A program made the position numbers and the translations under genes. Below, in pieces: positions 13,201 to 23,356 of a stretch of 27,109 nt of DNA. Below the pieces are notes generated by a model. That model was not told the DNA's origin. It did not search any database and saw only the letters and a program-made list of their open reading frames with translations. The stretch comes from Conidiobolus incongruus B7586 (lineage: Eukaryota > Entomophthoromycota > Entomophthoromycetes > Entomophthorales > Conidiobolaceae). The DNA is taken from the NCBI GenBank assembly GCA_000697335.1, contig JNEM01014126.1, forward strand, positions 1 to 27,109, given 5' to 3'. Within the stretch, counting starts at the first letter, position 1. Every line of letters starts with the position of its first letter.

Positions 13201-16200
13201 TCTCACTATTGTACCTATAGCTTTCAGTGAATTGAGTAAACGAGCTGGACATACTTTCTCCAGGAGTCCCAAATTTAGCTCTCGTCTTCATGAACTATGT
13301 GATTTCCACGCTCCTACTTCTATTAATACTTCAGGCACTTTTCAGGTTAAAACCCAGTATTTACCTTTAATCTCTCCTTACTTCTTTAAGAATAATTTTA
13401 ATCATGTTGATCAAGCTGAGAAAGCTAAAGCGGAAAGGTTAAAAGATACAGACCCTCTCTACTTTGTCCCTCAATTAAAACGAATCAAAAATCAAAATTA
13501 TAGCAAACTTCGAGACTTTCTTCATAATCCCAACCTATCTTGTATCTTATTTTGGTGTCTTTGGCACGCGATTCATCGTCCTGAAGCAAGAAATCTTGTT
13601 GATCCAGTTATTTACATCTTTTTACTCGCTTATGTGGACGAAGATTCCAAATTCAGTCTTGATAAAACCTATGAAAATGACCCAGATGCTTCGATAGGAT
13701 TATGGTTTAGTTCGGTCCATACACCATATATCAAAGCAGTATCCAATCATCTTCCTCCGTCCCCACTTGAAGATGGCTATACCATTCTCGACTTAATTAT
13801 TCATTTGGCAGATAATCAGGAATTTAAAGCTTCTCATAATAAGATTGATTATTTATTAAGTATTTTCAGAAAATTTGGCGGTGACGAATCTCGTTATCGT
13901 TTGAAGGCATTCGACGAAAAGAGAGCTCAATCCGAGTCCGAAGAAGCAAAGAAGGCTCAAGAATTGAAACGCAAGGCTGAAGCTGCCGCTAGAAGAGCAA
14001 AAATCATGGGTCAATTTTCACAAGCTCAAAAAGAATTTTTGGAAAATCAAAAATCAAATTATGAGTTAGATGAAGATTATGAAGATGAAGAGTTCAATGA
14101 TGATGCAGAACCTTGGGAAAAGCCTTATATTGTTGGAAATTGTTTAGCATGTCAGGAGCCTGGATCCAAAGATCAACCTTATGGAATTTTAGCCTTTAAT
14201 CAGCCATCTAAATTACTTAGTACTGTTCCTTTAGAAAAAGTTGATGTTAATGCTACCATATCATTAGGGGCTCAAAGCATCGCTTATAAACATGATCAAG
14301 ATAGTAATATAGAATATCCCTCAAATCAATTCTCCCCAGGTAGTCAATATTCTAGATTTGGATGTCATATCTCTTCGTGTGGTCATATAATGCACATCAA
14401 ATGTTTATCACAATTAACAGCTCAGCCCCAATATATTATCAACTCTACATCCGAAATGATCGTTCCTGGAGGCTCTAATTACAAAGAATTTTTATGTCCT
14501 CTATGTAAAAAGATTTCCAATACCATTTTACCTGTATGGATGAATCCCTCTTTGAAAATGAAGAACATGGTGAAAAATGAAGAAGCCTCCGAAAGCTATG
14601 AACATTGGCTTGATTCATTAATTAATTCAGTAGAAAATATCGACGAATCTATAGATGAAGATCTATCTAGCTCATTCAATCTACAGCAATCTACTTCTGA
14701 TGAAACAAGTCCAAATAACTCGGAAGACCCAGATTCCATTCAAAACACTTTAGACACATTAAATTTGGGTCATTTTGCCACTTTAACATCTGTACCTAAT
14801 CGCAATGCTCAAGAGCGAACTGGTTTATCTGGAATTGTTCAACATTTCTTAAGTAGAGTCATCCCATCTAGTCGATATTCTTCAACAGAACAACACTTAC
14901 GAGATTATTTGAGCCACCCTCAAGGTTTCTTAGCTGAGAATTTACCTCAAGTGCCAGCTGGTGTTGTAGATGGATTGGTTATGCTTCTTGAGTCATCAAA
15001 AACCTCTCATTGGAATTCAACCAATTTTAAACCTCAACTTGCACATGATCAGCAATATGGACCATCCAGCAATCCTCTTGACTGCTTAGCTCACTCTGTA
15101 GCCTACTCAATTAGTTCTGCAGAAAGTTTAGATCGAGCTGAAAAAAATTCAGATGATTTACCAGATCAATTTTTGAATCGCATTCCTCACACCACATTGG
15201 AATGTCATAGAGTTTTATGGAACAATTTGATTACCATTGGCTCTCTAGCAGGAACATCGTACCAAAGCGATTCTCTTCGCTATTCATTCCAATCACTTCA
15301 ATCTCTACTTGGTGTTGAGAGACATCACGATGATTGGATATTGCTTCAAAATCCATTTTTAATATTACTCGACATGTCTATATTGGCTGTTCCTAGGTTG
15401 AAGATCCCTCCATTGAATCTGATTCGTTTGTTATTGCTATTAGAAGCTACAAGGATTATAGTTGGAATCCATCTTGGATACATTAAGGATAGTGACATTC
15501 TTCCCTTAGCCGAATCATCTCCTCTCTCTTCGTCCTCATCCTCTCCTCACTGGTTTATAGATTTCTGCAAATTGATTAGTCAAACTGGTATGGATTATGA
15601 TCCTCTACAATCGAGCTTAATCCTCAAAAAGCATGGCATCTCCAACATCTTGACACTTGTCAAGATCTTCTTGGTGAATTTCTTGAGAAAATCTATATTG
15701 TTGTTGCGAGCCATGCAATTCCATATCTCCACCGAACCTATAGACGAATCGGATGAGTTAGACTTTTTGCTCATGCGCCTCAAATTACCCACTTTTGATC
15801 AATTGATCCAAGGCACTCTCAATAGTGAAAAAATCAAAAATATGGTCGTCAGTTGGTGTATCCCTAGAGACCAAATTGAATCTCTTAATAACTACCATAT
15901 AGTTGCCGAATACCCCTTCGTTTACAAGTTGCACAACTTGGCATATAAACTGGACGATTTATTCGATATTACTAATGACTACATTTGTCCAACTTGTAAT
16001 GGAGTTCCTGGCAACCCGGCAATTTGTCTCCTATGTGGAAAAATTCTCTGTCACAGAAATTTTTGCTGCCAAAAAGATCGTTTGGAAGAGAGTCAAATAC
16101 ATATGAAACAGTATGTCATTTTTCATCTTTAATTATACATTACTAACATTTTTATAGATGTGGTGGTACTATAGGTATCCTATTCTGTTTAATGAGTAAC

Positions 16201-16439
16201 CGAGTTCTCATGCAATACAATACCCAAGAAAATTATTTCGATACACCCTACATCGATTCTCATGGGGAATCGGATCATGGCTTAAGGTAATTATTATATT
16301 ATATTATTCAGTATTATCGCTAAATGCATTATAAAGATATGGAAGACCTCAATTCTTAAATGAAGCAAGATTCAAAGCTCTGGAAAAGATAGTTTTCAAT
16401 TATCAAATTCCTCAAACTGCCTACCGTAGATTTGTTTAA
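10299..16439 (+). CDS. UBR1: Ubr1-type N-recognin, RING E3 ubiquitin ligase, complete, four exons
   Basis: Exons 10299-10633, 10690-16110, 16158-16286 and 16337-16439 sum to 5988 bp, or 1995 residues, normal for fungal Ubr1. Introns are 56, 47 and 50 bp; the first interrupts the UBR box between RC and KDC. The UBR box (about 97-167) has the expected zinc ligands: C98, C111, C114, C120, C123, C126, H132, H135 and the GGCCDCGD end. A ClpS-like domain follows (about 240-290, YSLLLWDDQGH), the pocket for bulky hydrophobic N-termini. A charged, probably helical Lys/Glu stretch (about 1190-1255) precedes a RING-H2 from about 1261 (CLACQEPG) through HISSCGHIMHIKC to CPLCKK (about 1379). The C-terminal UAIN zinc region starts near 1877 (CPTCNG) and ends with DTPYIDSHGESDHGLR and YGRPQFLNE. 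The enzyme ubiquitinates N-degron substrates, with Rad6-type E2 partners in yeast, and also cytosolic misfolded proteins. Both N-degron pockets and the ligase module look intact. The splice reading is well supported because each junction restores conserved family sequence. Confidence 0.97.
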
Positions 16440-16795
16440 AATATTTATTGCATGTGATTCATTTAATATCAACATTATTTCAAGAATAAAATTTAATGTA
16501 TAAATTTAATATATTCAAATTTTTTAATGTTTAGCTCGATTAGATATGTCGGTTTGCAAACTTCAACTTATATAGTTGTTCCTCAACAGATTTAACAATC
16601 GGCTCAAGATGATGACTTTGCTTGGGGATTTAATATAAAGAAATCATATTGAAGTTGATGCTTTCTTCAAGGGGAGATATAAATCAAATTACCTACCCAT
16701 ATAGATTCACCACGAGAACCAAATTCTCAAGAATAGTTGCTTGATTCAAAAATCATTCTAACAAATAATTATCAGATTGAATTGTATAATTTAAA
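16440..16795. other. UBR1 3' flank
   Basis: This holds the presumed UBR1 3' untranslated region and AT-rich sequence. From about 16540 base composition is less AT-rich, leading into the decayed coding-like patch, but I could not follow an open frame here. Confidence 0.5.
16485..16490 (+). terminator. Possible UBR1 poly(A) signal
   Basis: AATAAA occurs about 46 nt after the UBR1 stop codon, preceded by TTTCAAG. Placement is right for a poly(A) signal, though the motif is frequent in such AT-rich DNA. Confidence 0.35.
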
Positions 16796-17327
16796 TCATT
16801 TATCGTGATTAACCACTAAATCATCCTGGTCATCAGTATGAAAAAATGGAGTTTTAATAAGCTTTTGATATATTGGTAAAAATTCCTGATTAGTTGAAAG
16901 TGATGTGGAAATTGTATTCATAAATTTCAGAGGAGGATGACAAGAACTTCCACCAATTGGTGGTGTTGCACTAATAATGCTGTGATCAAAGTGCCCAATA
17001 TACCGCTTTCAAACATCAATAAACCAATTGATCTACATTACCAATAATAATTACCTTTTGAGAATCCCAGAATTCCAATAAATGGGCCCTATAATCCACA
17101 GTCAGCAGATTTGAAATTACTGTTTTATTGATTATTTAATTCTGTAATTCTTCATTAATTATACCCAAAGTAACTAAAATATCGCAAACTTTTCTCCTAC
17201 TGTAATTAAACCATCGCATGACAGGCTCTAAATCTACCATTAAAATATTAATATATTCCCTAACAGTAAAAACATTTTTCAATAATTCATTGTTATGAAG
17301 ATTAGGGTATAATCCAACTAATAAGCA
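16796..17327 (-). pseudogene. Decayed coding-like patch, family not recognised
   Basis: On the minus strand three adjacent open stretches carry protein-like rather than random composition. One includes YPNLHNNELLKNVF and VDLEPVMRWFNYSRR (about 17327-17139). The next includes VDYRAHLLEFWDSQK (about 17135-17019). The third includes ATPPIGGSSCHPPLKF and FHTDDQDDL (about 17005-16799). They are separated by a few in-frame stops and one change of frame that short introns do not clearly explain. Local composition is richer in G and C than the flanking DNA, as in the real genes here. I do not recognise the family, and no start codon or flanking repeat marks the edges; weaker traces may extend to about 16540 and 17400. 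The likeliest reading is a dead gene or gene fragment. A functional gene with several tiny introns is possible but I found no convincing splice pairs. Confidence 0.4.
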
Positions 17328-20300
17328 TTCTGATTTTCGTGCAATTCATTGTACAGATAAGGACTTGTGATGTACACCAACCAAAGATATCAGTCAACAT
17401 TTTAGCTTTGTTAAATATTTATATACCAAGCTGTATCCTATCTCTAAAATAATCTATATTAAACCAATTTTTTAATCATTATGGTCCTATTTTGGCCTAC
17501 TCCATGTATCTTAAAATTTTGAATAATTGCATACGAAATTTGATTTTAACTTAATCCTCATATTTAATCTTGGTCGAATTCACTTATACTATTCTGATTA
17601 TTTAAATTTGTTATGATATTGCAAAAACTGTAAATAATTTGATATCAGTTATGAATGTAATTATTGTTGATTCACATTAGTTGCGAATCTAATGAAAAGT
17701 TAGTTGTAGAAAATATTAGGTTTGAATTATTTAGATTCAGTATAAAGTTTAATTTTCACTCAGTCACCTGATTTAAATCACTGAATATTAGCTAGATTCT
17801 ATCAAAAATTATAAACATTATCAATTTTGGAAAGTTATTTACCCTGAATTCATTGATAATAACAAATAATAACATTCTAATATTTTATACGATTGATAAA
17901 TTTAAGTTGGATATAATTTTATATTCACTGATATTAAGCTTTATATTCAAATTATAGTAAACATTATAACTTTTTAATTATACTTAAAAATAGGCCAAAT
18001 TTTTATCAAATATATATTTAATGTTTACTAATAAACTCAATATTTAATCAACAAATATATATAATTAAGATTTGTCATTATAAAATTTCTTTTTTAGCTG
18101 TCAAATTTTATCCACAGCATTAAAACCAATAAAGTTTTCAAATATACTTTGGTTGATTCACTATAAATTCATATTTTCAAACATATACTGATCATAATTA
18201 CTCTGAATTGCATTAGCTACAGCAGTCGATTGAACGTTTAGCCAATATCTTTTCATCCATATATAAAACTAATTATTATTAATAAAATAAGACGATATAA
18301 AAAATTGATAAAAATTAATTTATTATATTATTAATTTTACTGATTTCACTAGTCATCAAAATATTAACGATTCCTTTCCATCCGATTAATTATTGAATTA
18401 TAAAATCCATATAAATATCCCAACTCAAAATATATATATCAATAATTACTATAGTAATATACATATCTCAAGGTTATTAATAATAGACTTTCTTACTAGA
18501 ATTTCTATAAAATAATTTATTTATAATCTCTTCTTTAAGTGTGTAAATATCGAAGATTATTCAATATTTCTGAAAATAACAACAATAATGATATATAACA
18601 CAAGTGAAGATATATACTGGTTTTACCATAAATAGATATTATACTGATATCGTTTTAGTTTGATATTATTTACAACATTTTAAAATATTTAATTTAAAAG
18701 ATATAATAAACATTATTATTTCTTCATATTATAGTTATAAATTTTATGATATATTGATAATGTCATTAAACCAAATCATTAAAACTGAATTATATAAGAA
18801 TAATTAAGCTCATATATATATATTACAATAGAAGTGACTTATATAAAATTTATATAAATAAATTCACTTAATTTTTTACCTTGTAAACAAACTATATAAA
18901 CATATTACTATTTTATTGATTAATACTTTATAAAATTGTTTCCTCGATAAAAAAAATACTCTTTTAAATCACAAAAATATAGAATTTTTCATGATATGCA
19001 TTATAGTAATTTTAATAATAACAATAACTAGATTAAAAATAAAATAAGTTGTCAATAGTATATACAAAAGATTATTTAATAATATATCTATGTTGCCATA
19101 ACATAAATCCTTTATATATATAGAAATATTAGAAATTCTGTTATTCTTTACAAATTCACCAAAAGTTTTAAAAATCAAATATAAAATTAATTTCTCTATT
19201 TATTGATATTCAAAATATATAAATTTAGGATATTAATATGGTTTTTTTATTAAAATAAATATGAAAAAATAAAAAACATTTTTCTAAACATAAAGTTTAA
19301 CGTATATTGATATGGTTATATTATATTAGTATTAAAATAATTAAACTACTATAAAAAATATAATATAATATAATATTAATAAAATATTTTAATCATTTAA
19401 TAACATATAGATTTATAAAATACAGAATATTAATATTGAAATAAGGATATTTTATGATTTAAAAACTAATTCAATATAAAAGTTCATATTAAATGATAAT
19501 TTATTAATATATATATTAAATGTTTTGAAATTATTTTATTTTCAATTAGTGTACTTAGTTTTTACTTAAAAATCGCAAATATTAACTAAAAATTATAATT
19601 AATCCAAATATTTGAATTATTTTGGTATTTCAATTTCTCAACAAATAAATAATGGAGAAAAAAATGGTTACAGCTTTGAATATTACAAATATGATAAAAA
19701 TATATTATTCCATAAAATGATCAATTTTTTTCTTTATTATTAATTTCAAACTAATAGTTTAATTTATATTTAAATTATACTGACAATCTATATGGTATTA
19801 TATTATTATAATTTGATTAAATAAAACTATAGTTACTGATAATATGTAAAACAAAATATTTATTGATTAATATATTAATGCTGATTATTTACATTAATAT
19901 TTACATGGGTTTACATTAGTTATAAAAAGAATAATATATTCTTAAGAAATTGTTTACCAAAACCTTAATATTGAATAATTTTATTTTAGAACAACTAATT
20001 CTAAATGATAGTGGTTTTTTTATTATTCATAAATAAATTAAGCAAGATATATATAGTTAAAATTTGTAATTTAATATGATATATCGACATAATGTAAAAT
20101 TCATTTATATTTTAAAATCACATAAAATATAAAAATTAGTATGGTTAATAAATTAATTACAATTGTCATTATAATTTGAAGATAATAATTAATATTATTT
20201 TAAGTATTTAAATAACATGGATATTATTAAGTAACCTTACTTTAAAAATTAAAGAAAAATATATATTTATTAATTGTTATTTTTTTAATTTTAATATGAG

Positions 20301-20340
20301 CTATATCATGAGACTATTTGTGTATCTAAATTTTATAGAT
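17328..20340. other. Extremely AT-rich gene-less stretch
   Basis: About 3 kb with no coding signal. Base composition becomes more extreme to the right, especially beyond 18300, where long runs of A/T with scarcely any C or G dominate. No tandem array, LTR-like end or RNA gene was recognised. The minus-strand frame at 18969-19178 is dominated by Ile, Asn, Tyr and Leu and looks like chance. Confidence 0.6.
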
Positions 20341-20359
20341 GAATGGATATTATTCTTAA

Positions 20360-20383
20360 TATAGACTGGTTTTTTGGTCTATA
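20360..20383. repeat. Small inverted repeat (7-bp arms)
   Basis: TATAGAC at 20360-20366 and GTCTATA at 20377-20383 flank a T-rich 10-nt loop. It lies in a locally less AT-rich patch about 120 bp before the orphan start-plus-donor at 20505 and may belong to the same former promoter. Confidence 0.4.
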
Positions 20384-20504
20384 ATCAAATTGTATCTTTT
20401 GCTTAATTTATTGGATTTTAACCAAACCCCATATCATTCACTCAATAAACTTTAAACTCAAGAGTATTAAAGAGAGAAAGAAACAAATTGGATAATTTGC
20501 TATA

Positions 20505-20517
20505 ATGTCTCAAAAAG
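20505..20517 (+). other. Possible orphan first exon (ATG plus splice donor)
   Basis: ATGTCTCAAAAAG is followed directly by GTAAAT, a reasonable splice donor. This mirrors the tiny first exon of CDC48 in this window. The 100 bp upstream resemble a leader: purine-rich AGAGAGAAAGAAAC and an ATAAACTTTAAACTC element similar to one just before the start at 22169. No second exon can be found downstream, so this may be a gene whose body has decayed, or coincidence. Confidence 0.2.
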
Positions 20518-21025
20518 GTAAATTTTTTGAGAAATATTAAAGAGAAAAATTAATGAATTAATTAAATTATATTTTAAGTATTTTTCTATAATAATCATTA
20601 TTCCCAAAATATATTAAACAATACAAGTGTCATGATATAAATAAATTTCAATTTTTTCATTAAATATAAGCTTTGATTATCAATATAAATAAATTCTTGG
20701 CAACTCTATACTCAAAATCCTACATAATTTTTATAAAATTTATAGCTTTATCTTTTCAATTCTTGAATATTCTTGACAAAATAATATAATTTTAAATATG
20801 GGTATTACTATAAATAACTAATCACCAATTTACTTATATAAAATTTAAATCAATTTAATATCTGATATAAATATATTTTTCCAATTACATTATGAGAGTA
20901 GTTTATGATTTATATCTGTTTTTTAATAACTCAACCATAATGTTGAAGGACATCATATTAGCAAATTATATTAATTTTATTGAATAACAATTCAATATGT
21001 TTATACTTAAAAAATTCCTACCATC

Positions 21026-21034
<9 letters not shown>
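20518..21034. other. AT-rich stretch after the orphan exon
   Basis: I searched this stretch for an exon that would continue the ATGTCTCAAAAAG start and found no open frame with coding character and no convincing acceptor. Confidence 0.5.

Positions 21035-21066
<32 letters not shown>
21035..21066. repeat. (AT)16 microsatellite
   Basis: Sixteen uninterrupted AT dinucleotides. Such tracts are length-variable and common in AT-rich intergenic DNA; nothing links it to a gene. Confidence 0.95.
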
Positions 21067-21068
<2 letters not shown>

Positions 21069-21152
21069 TTGAATTAACTATTCAGGAATTGTTATTATAT
21101 ATAATTCAACATTATACAACCAAAACTAATATATTACCTTGAATTTGAAATA

Positions 21153-21347
21153 ATGGGAAATTTTTTAATTTCTGATTTTTCCCCTGATTATAACCTATGT
21201 GATTATAATTGCTTTAGGCAATTAAAAAACCAGCTTGCAGGAAAGAAAATTTCTGCAGGAAAATTTAATTGGTTTGTGAAACATCAAATTTCAGTCTTTA
21301 ATAAAAAGAACTGTTTTTTAAGTGTTAGAAGTTTGCTAAAAGTATAG
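21153..21347 (+). CDS. Doubtful small open frame, 64 codons
   Basis: The frame begins MGNFLISDFSPDYN and ends at TAG. It is less AT-rich than its surroundings and has mixed composition (Lys, Phe, Asn, Ser, Cys) rather than the Ile/Asn/Tyr expected of chance. A 9-bp direct repeat, TGCAGGAAA, occurs twice inside it. No domain, signal peptide or membrane segment is recognisable, and no relative is present in the window. It could be a small protein, a remnant exon or chance. Confidence 0.15.
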   Translation: MGNFLISDFSPDYNLCDYNCFRQLKNQLAGKKISAGKFNWFVKHQISVFNKKNCFLSVRSLLKV

Positions 21348-22125
21348 CAAAAAGTTATTAATAATAAAAGAAACTATTAAATTTATTTTATATATTTATT
21401 TTTATATATTATATATTCAAATGTTTATTTATTTTTAATTGCAAAAAATTCCCATTATTAAAAATACAAAGTAATAAATTAGTATATAATTATATAATTT
21501 AGATTAGATTTTAATAATTGATATTTTGATATTAAATTTATATGATACCATGAATGTTATACAAATGATAAATATTAAATTAATATTTAATTAATATTCT
21601 ACACTATAAATAATATTAAAAGTATTCAAAATTACATTTTTGTGTTGATTAATTCTATTGGCTAAAATAGATAATTAAATTTATTTTGGTAATTAATATG
21701 AGTATTAAATTAATTATTGTTTGAATTAGTAAATAAAAATTCTTGTTTCTAAAAATAAAAGCAGCTTTAATAGTATAATAATATTGTATAAAATTTTAGT
21801 AATTATGTGATGGCATCCAGACAAGTATAAATAACCTCCTATCAAGGTCATGAAAGATTAAAAAAGAAAATTAAAATAAATTATTAAAATCAAGTGAGAT
21901 AATCTTTATTTTGCATTGAAGCGGTATGAATAAATTATGACTAATATTTTTTAAGTTGAATTGGATAGTTTAATGAATGAATAGTCATACAATCATTAAT
22001 GATATATAAATGAATCATTCATTTTTACACGTAATTGGTATTATGTAGCAGTTTTTAATGAATTTTCGAGTTATGGCAATTACTTACCAATCATTGGGAT
22101 AATCTGATAAGTCATAAGAGAAAGG
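21348..22125. other. Upstream flank of the HAD-like gene
   Basis: AT-rich to about 21800, then less so. The stretch 21810-22125 contains a TATAAATA (21826-21833) and the first copy of the 15-bp repeat, and probably belongs to the control region of the gene at 22169. No coding frame is seen. Confidence 0.5.
21918..21932 (+). repeat. 15-bp direct repeat, left copy
   Basis: GAAGCGGTATGAATA occurs here, about 240 bp upstream of the HAD-like gene, and again exactly at 23342, right after that gene's stop codon. It is unusually GC-rich for this DNA. See the matching entry and finding. Confidence 0.85.
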
Positions 22126-22133
22126 TATAAAAA
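22126..22133 (+). promoter_or_regulatory. Probable TATA box of the HAD-like gene
   Basis: GGTATAAAAAGGG is a strong TATA sequence bounded by G residues, 43 bp upstream of the ATG at 22169. The leader would be very short. The start context CTCTCACAATGG is a clean initiation site. Confidence 0.55.
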
Positions 22134-22168
22134 GGGATCAAATTAGAGAATAAACTTTAACTCTCACA

Positions 22169-23341
22169 ATGGTACAAACTTTCAAAGAGCAAATCAACCG
22201 TCTTATTAAAACATTGATAGAAGGAAACAAGTACAATGGTATTCGTTCTCTTTATCTCATCGATATTGATAATTTGATTATTGCGAGTCCTCAGCCCAGT
22301 GAATTGCTATGGGCCAAGTCATTTTGTAAGCTTTTGAATGAACCTCCATTTGAGTGGTCAGAGATTCCTGAGACACTCCCTTCGACTTTTAGCAAGCTCA
22401 TCCATCCAGATCTACTTATTATAGATACCTATAAGAAAATCATTGACCTAGCTAATGACTCCTCTAATCTGGTTATTCTAATGTCTAACCGAAGCTGGAA
22501 ATTCGCTGACTTGATCCAAAACACCTTATGTGGATTGCATATTCCTTTCAGTACAATTATTATGAAAGATATTAGCCTCAAGTCGCAATCTCTAGGAACA
22601 ATACAGGAAGATTTAATATATAAACAAACCGTTATCTCATACATAATAGAGTGGATAAAACATATAACCAAAGTTACTATAATTCATCGATATCCCCAAA
22701 ATTCCAACTGGTACAACGCTTTATTCACTGATGTATACAGTTATATCTCCTTCGAAGAGCATATCTATCACCCAACCACAATTCATTTGCCTTCAAAAAC
22801 AGAGAAAGAGATCATCCAAAACCATCTCAATATTTTAAATCTGACAATAGATGGGAAAAACCCTAATAATAGAAGTAAGCTCGGTACATTTTCATCCTTG
22901 GAGTTGGTTAAATATGACATGTATTTTATAATGGATCCCAGACGGTTCGACAAGATTCTGGTTGGTGAATTTTTGAAAATGGTAACCAACTCAATTGACA
23001 CCACGAATCTCAAGGTCGTTGATTTACTGCTCTATCACTCAAACATAGAAACTATCAAGTATCTCAAGTCTCAAGCCCGCAATGAAACTATCAAGGCAAC
23101 AACACTCTCATATCAATTCAAGCCAGACCATTACTTTATCATCAATTTCCAAATTTCACTCAATATCTCTGACATTGTTGGAACCTTCCCTGTCGCTGTG
23201 CTCTTAAATCCTCTTAAGTTCAGTCCATTCTACGCTTGTTTGACTGCTAAATCTCCATCGATTTATTTTCCTAAGGATAAGCAACTTAGTTTCTCTTTAA
23301 TATTGCATCATTTTCACCGTTATGGGCTAAAAGTAAACTAA
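22169..23341 (+). CDS. Divergent HAD-like protein, probable Swiss-Army-Knife (HAD_SAK) family
   Basis: One exon encodes 390 residues. Residues about 26-48, SLYLIDIDNLIIASPQPSELLW, match the first block of the fungal Swiss-Army-Knife HAD family, whose pattern is roughly DFDNTLF-x-(S/T)P-x-PN-x-x-LW. Residues 102-108 (VILMSNR) fit HAD motif II (usually LLTGR), IPFSTIIMKD (125-134) fits the following F-D-x-x-x-LK block, and VTIIHRY (169-175) falls where the family has IYEDR. Asp32 and Asp34 of motif I are present, but the usual Thr is Leu36 and the motif IV Asp is replaced by His173, so phosphatase-type catalysis is doubtful. Residues 240-390 are an unassigned C-terminal domain (YDMYFIMDPRRF, YQFKPDHYFIINF). 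There is no signal peptide or membrane helix. The family was named for supposed RNA-repair links; substrate and pathway here are unknown. A broken paralogue lies 1 kb downstream, inverted. The gene is much less AT-rich than its flanks and wholly open, so it is probably expressed. The family call comes from motif memory and needs a profile search. Confidence 0.6.
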   Translation: MVQTFKEQINRLIKTLIEGNKYNGIRSLYLIDIDNLIIASPQPSELLWAKSFCKLLNEPPFEWSEIPETLPSTFSKLIHPDLLIIDTYKKIIDLANDSSNLVILMSNRSWKFADLIQNTLCGLHIPFSTIIMKDISLKSQSLGTIQEDLIYKQTVISYIIEWIKHITKVTIIHRYPQNSNWYNALFTDVYSYISFEEHIYHPTTIHLPSKTEKEIIQNHLNILNLTIDGKNPNNRSKLGTFSSLELVKYDMYFIMDPRRFDKILVGEFLKMVTNSIDTTNLKVVDLLLYHSNIETIKYLKSQARNETIKATTLSYQFKPDHYFIINFQISLNISDIVGTFPVAVLLNPLKFSPFYACLTAKSPSIYFPKDKQLSFSLILHHFHRYGLKVN

Positions 23342-23356
23342 GAAGCGGTATGAATA
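23342..23356 (+). repeat. 15-bp direct repeat, right copy
   Basis: GAAGCGGTATGAATA begins at the base after the TAA of the HAD-like gene and is identical to the copy at 21918-21932. The two copies bracket the gene, 1424 bp apart. Confidence 0.85.

Noticed and set aside
15595-16106. Small frames on both strands within the 3' part of UBR1
   Set aside because: They lie inside the continuous Ubr1 frame, which carries conserved Cys motifs here.
18969-19178. Minus-strand frame of 69 codons in the AT-rich trough
   Set aside because: Nearly all residues are Ile, Asn, Tyr, Leu or Lys, as expected by chance at this base composition.
22429-23013. Two minus-strand frames within the HAD-like gene
   Set aside because: Antisense shadows of the 390-codon frame, whose relative is confirmed by the broken paralogue in the sense frame.
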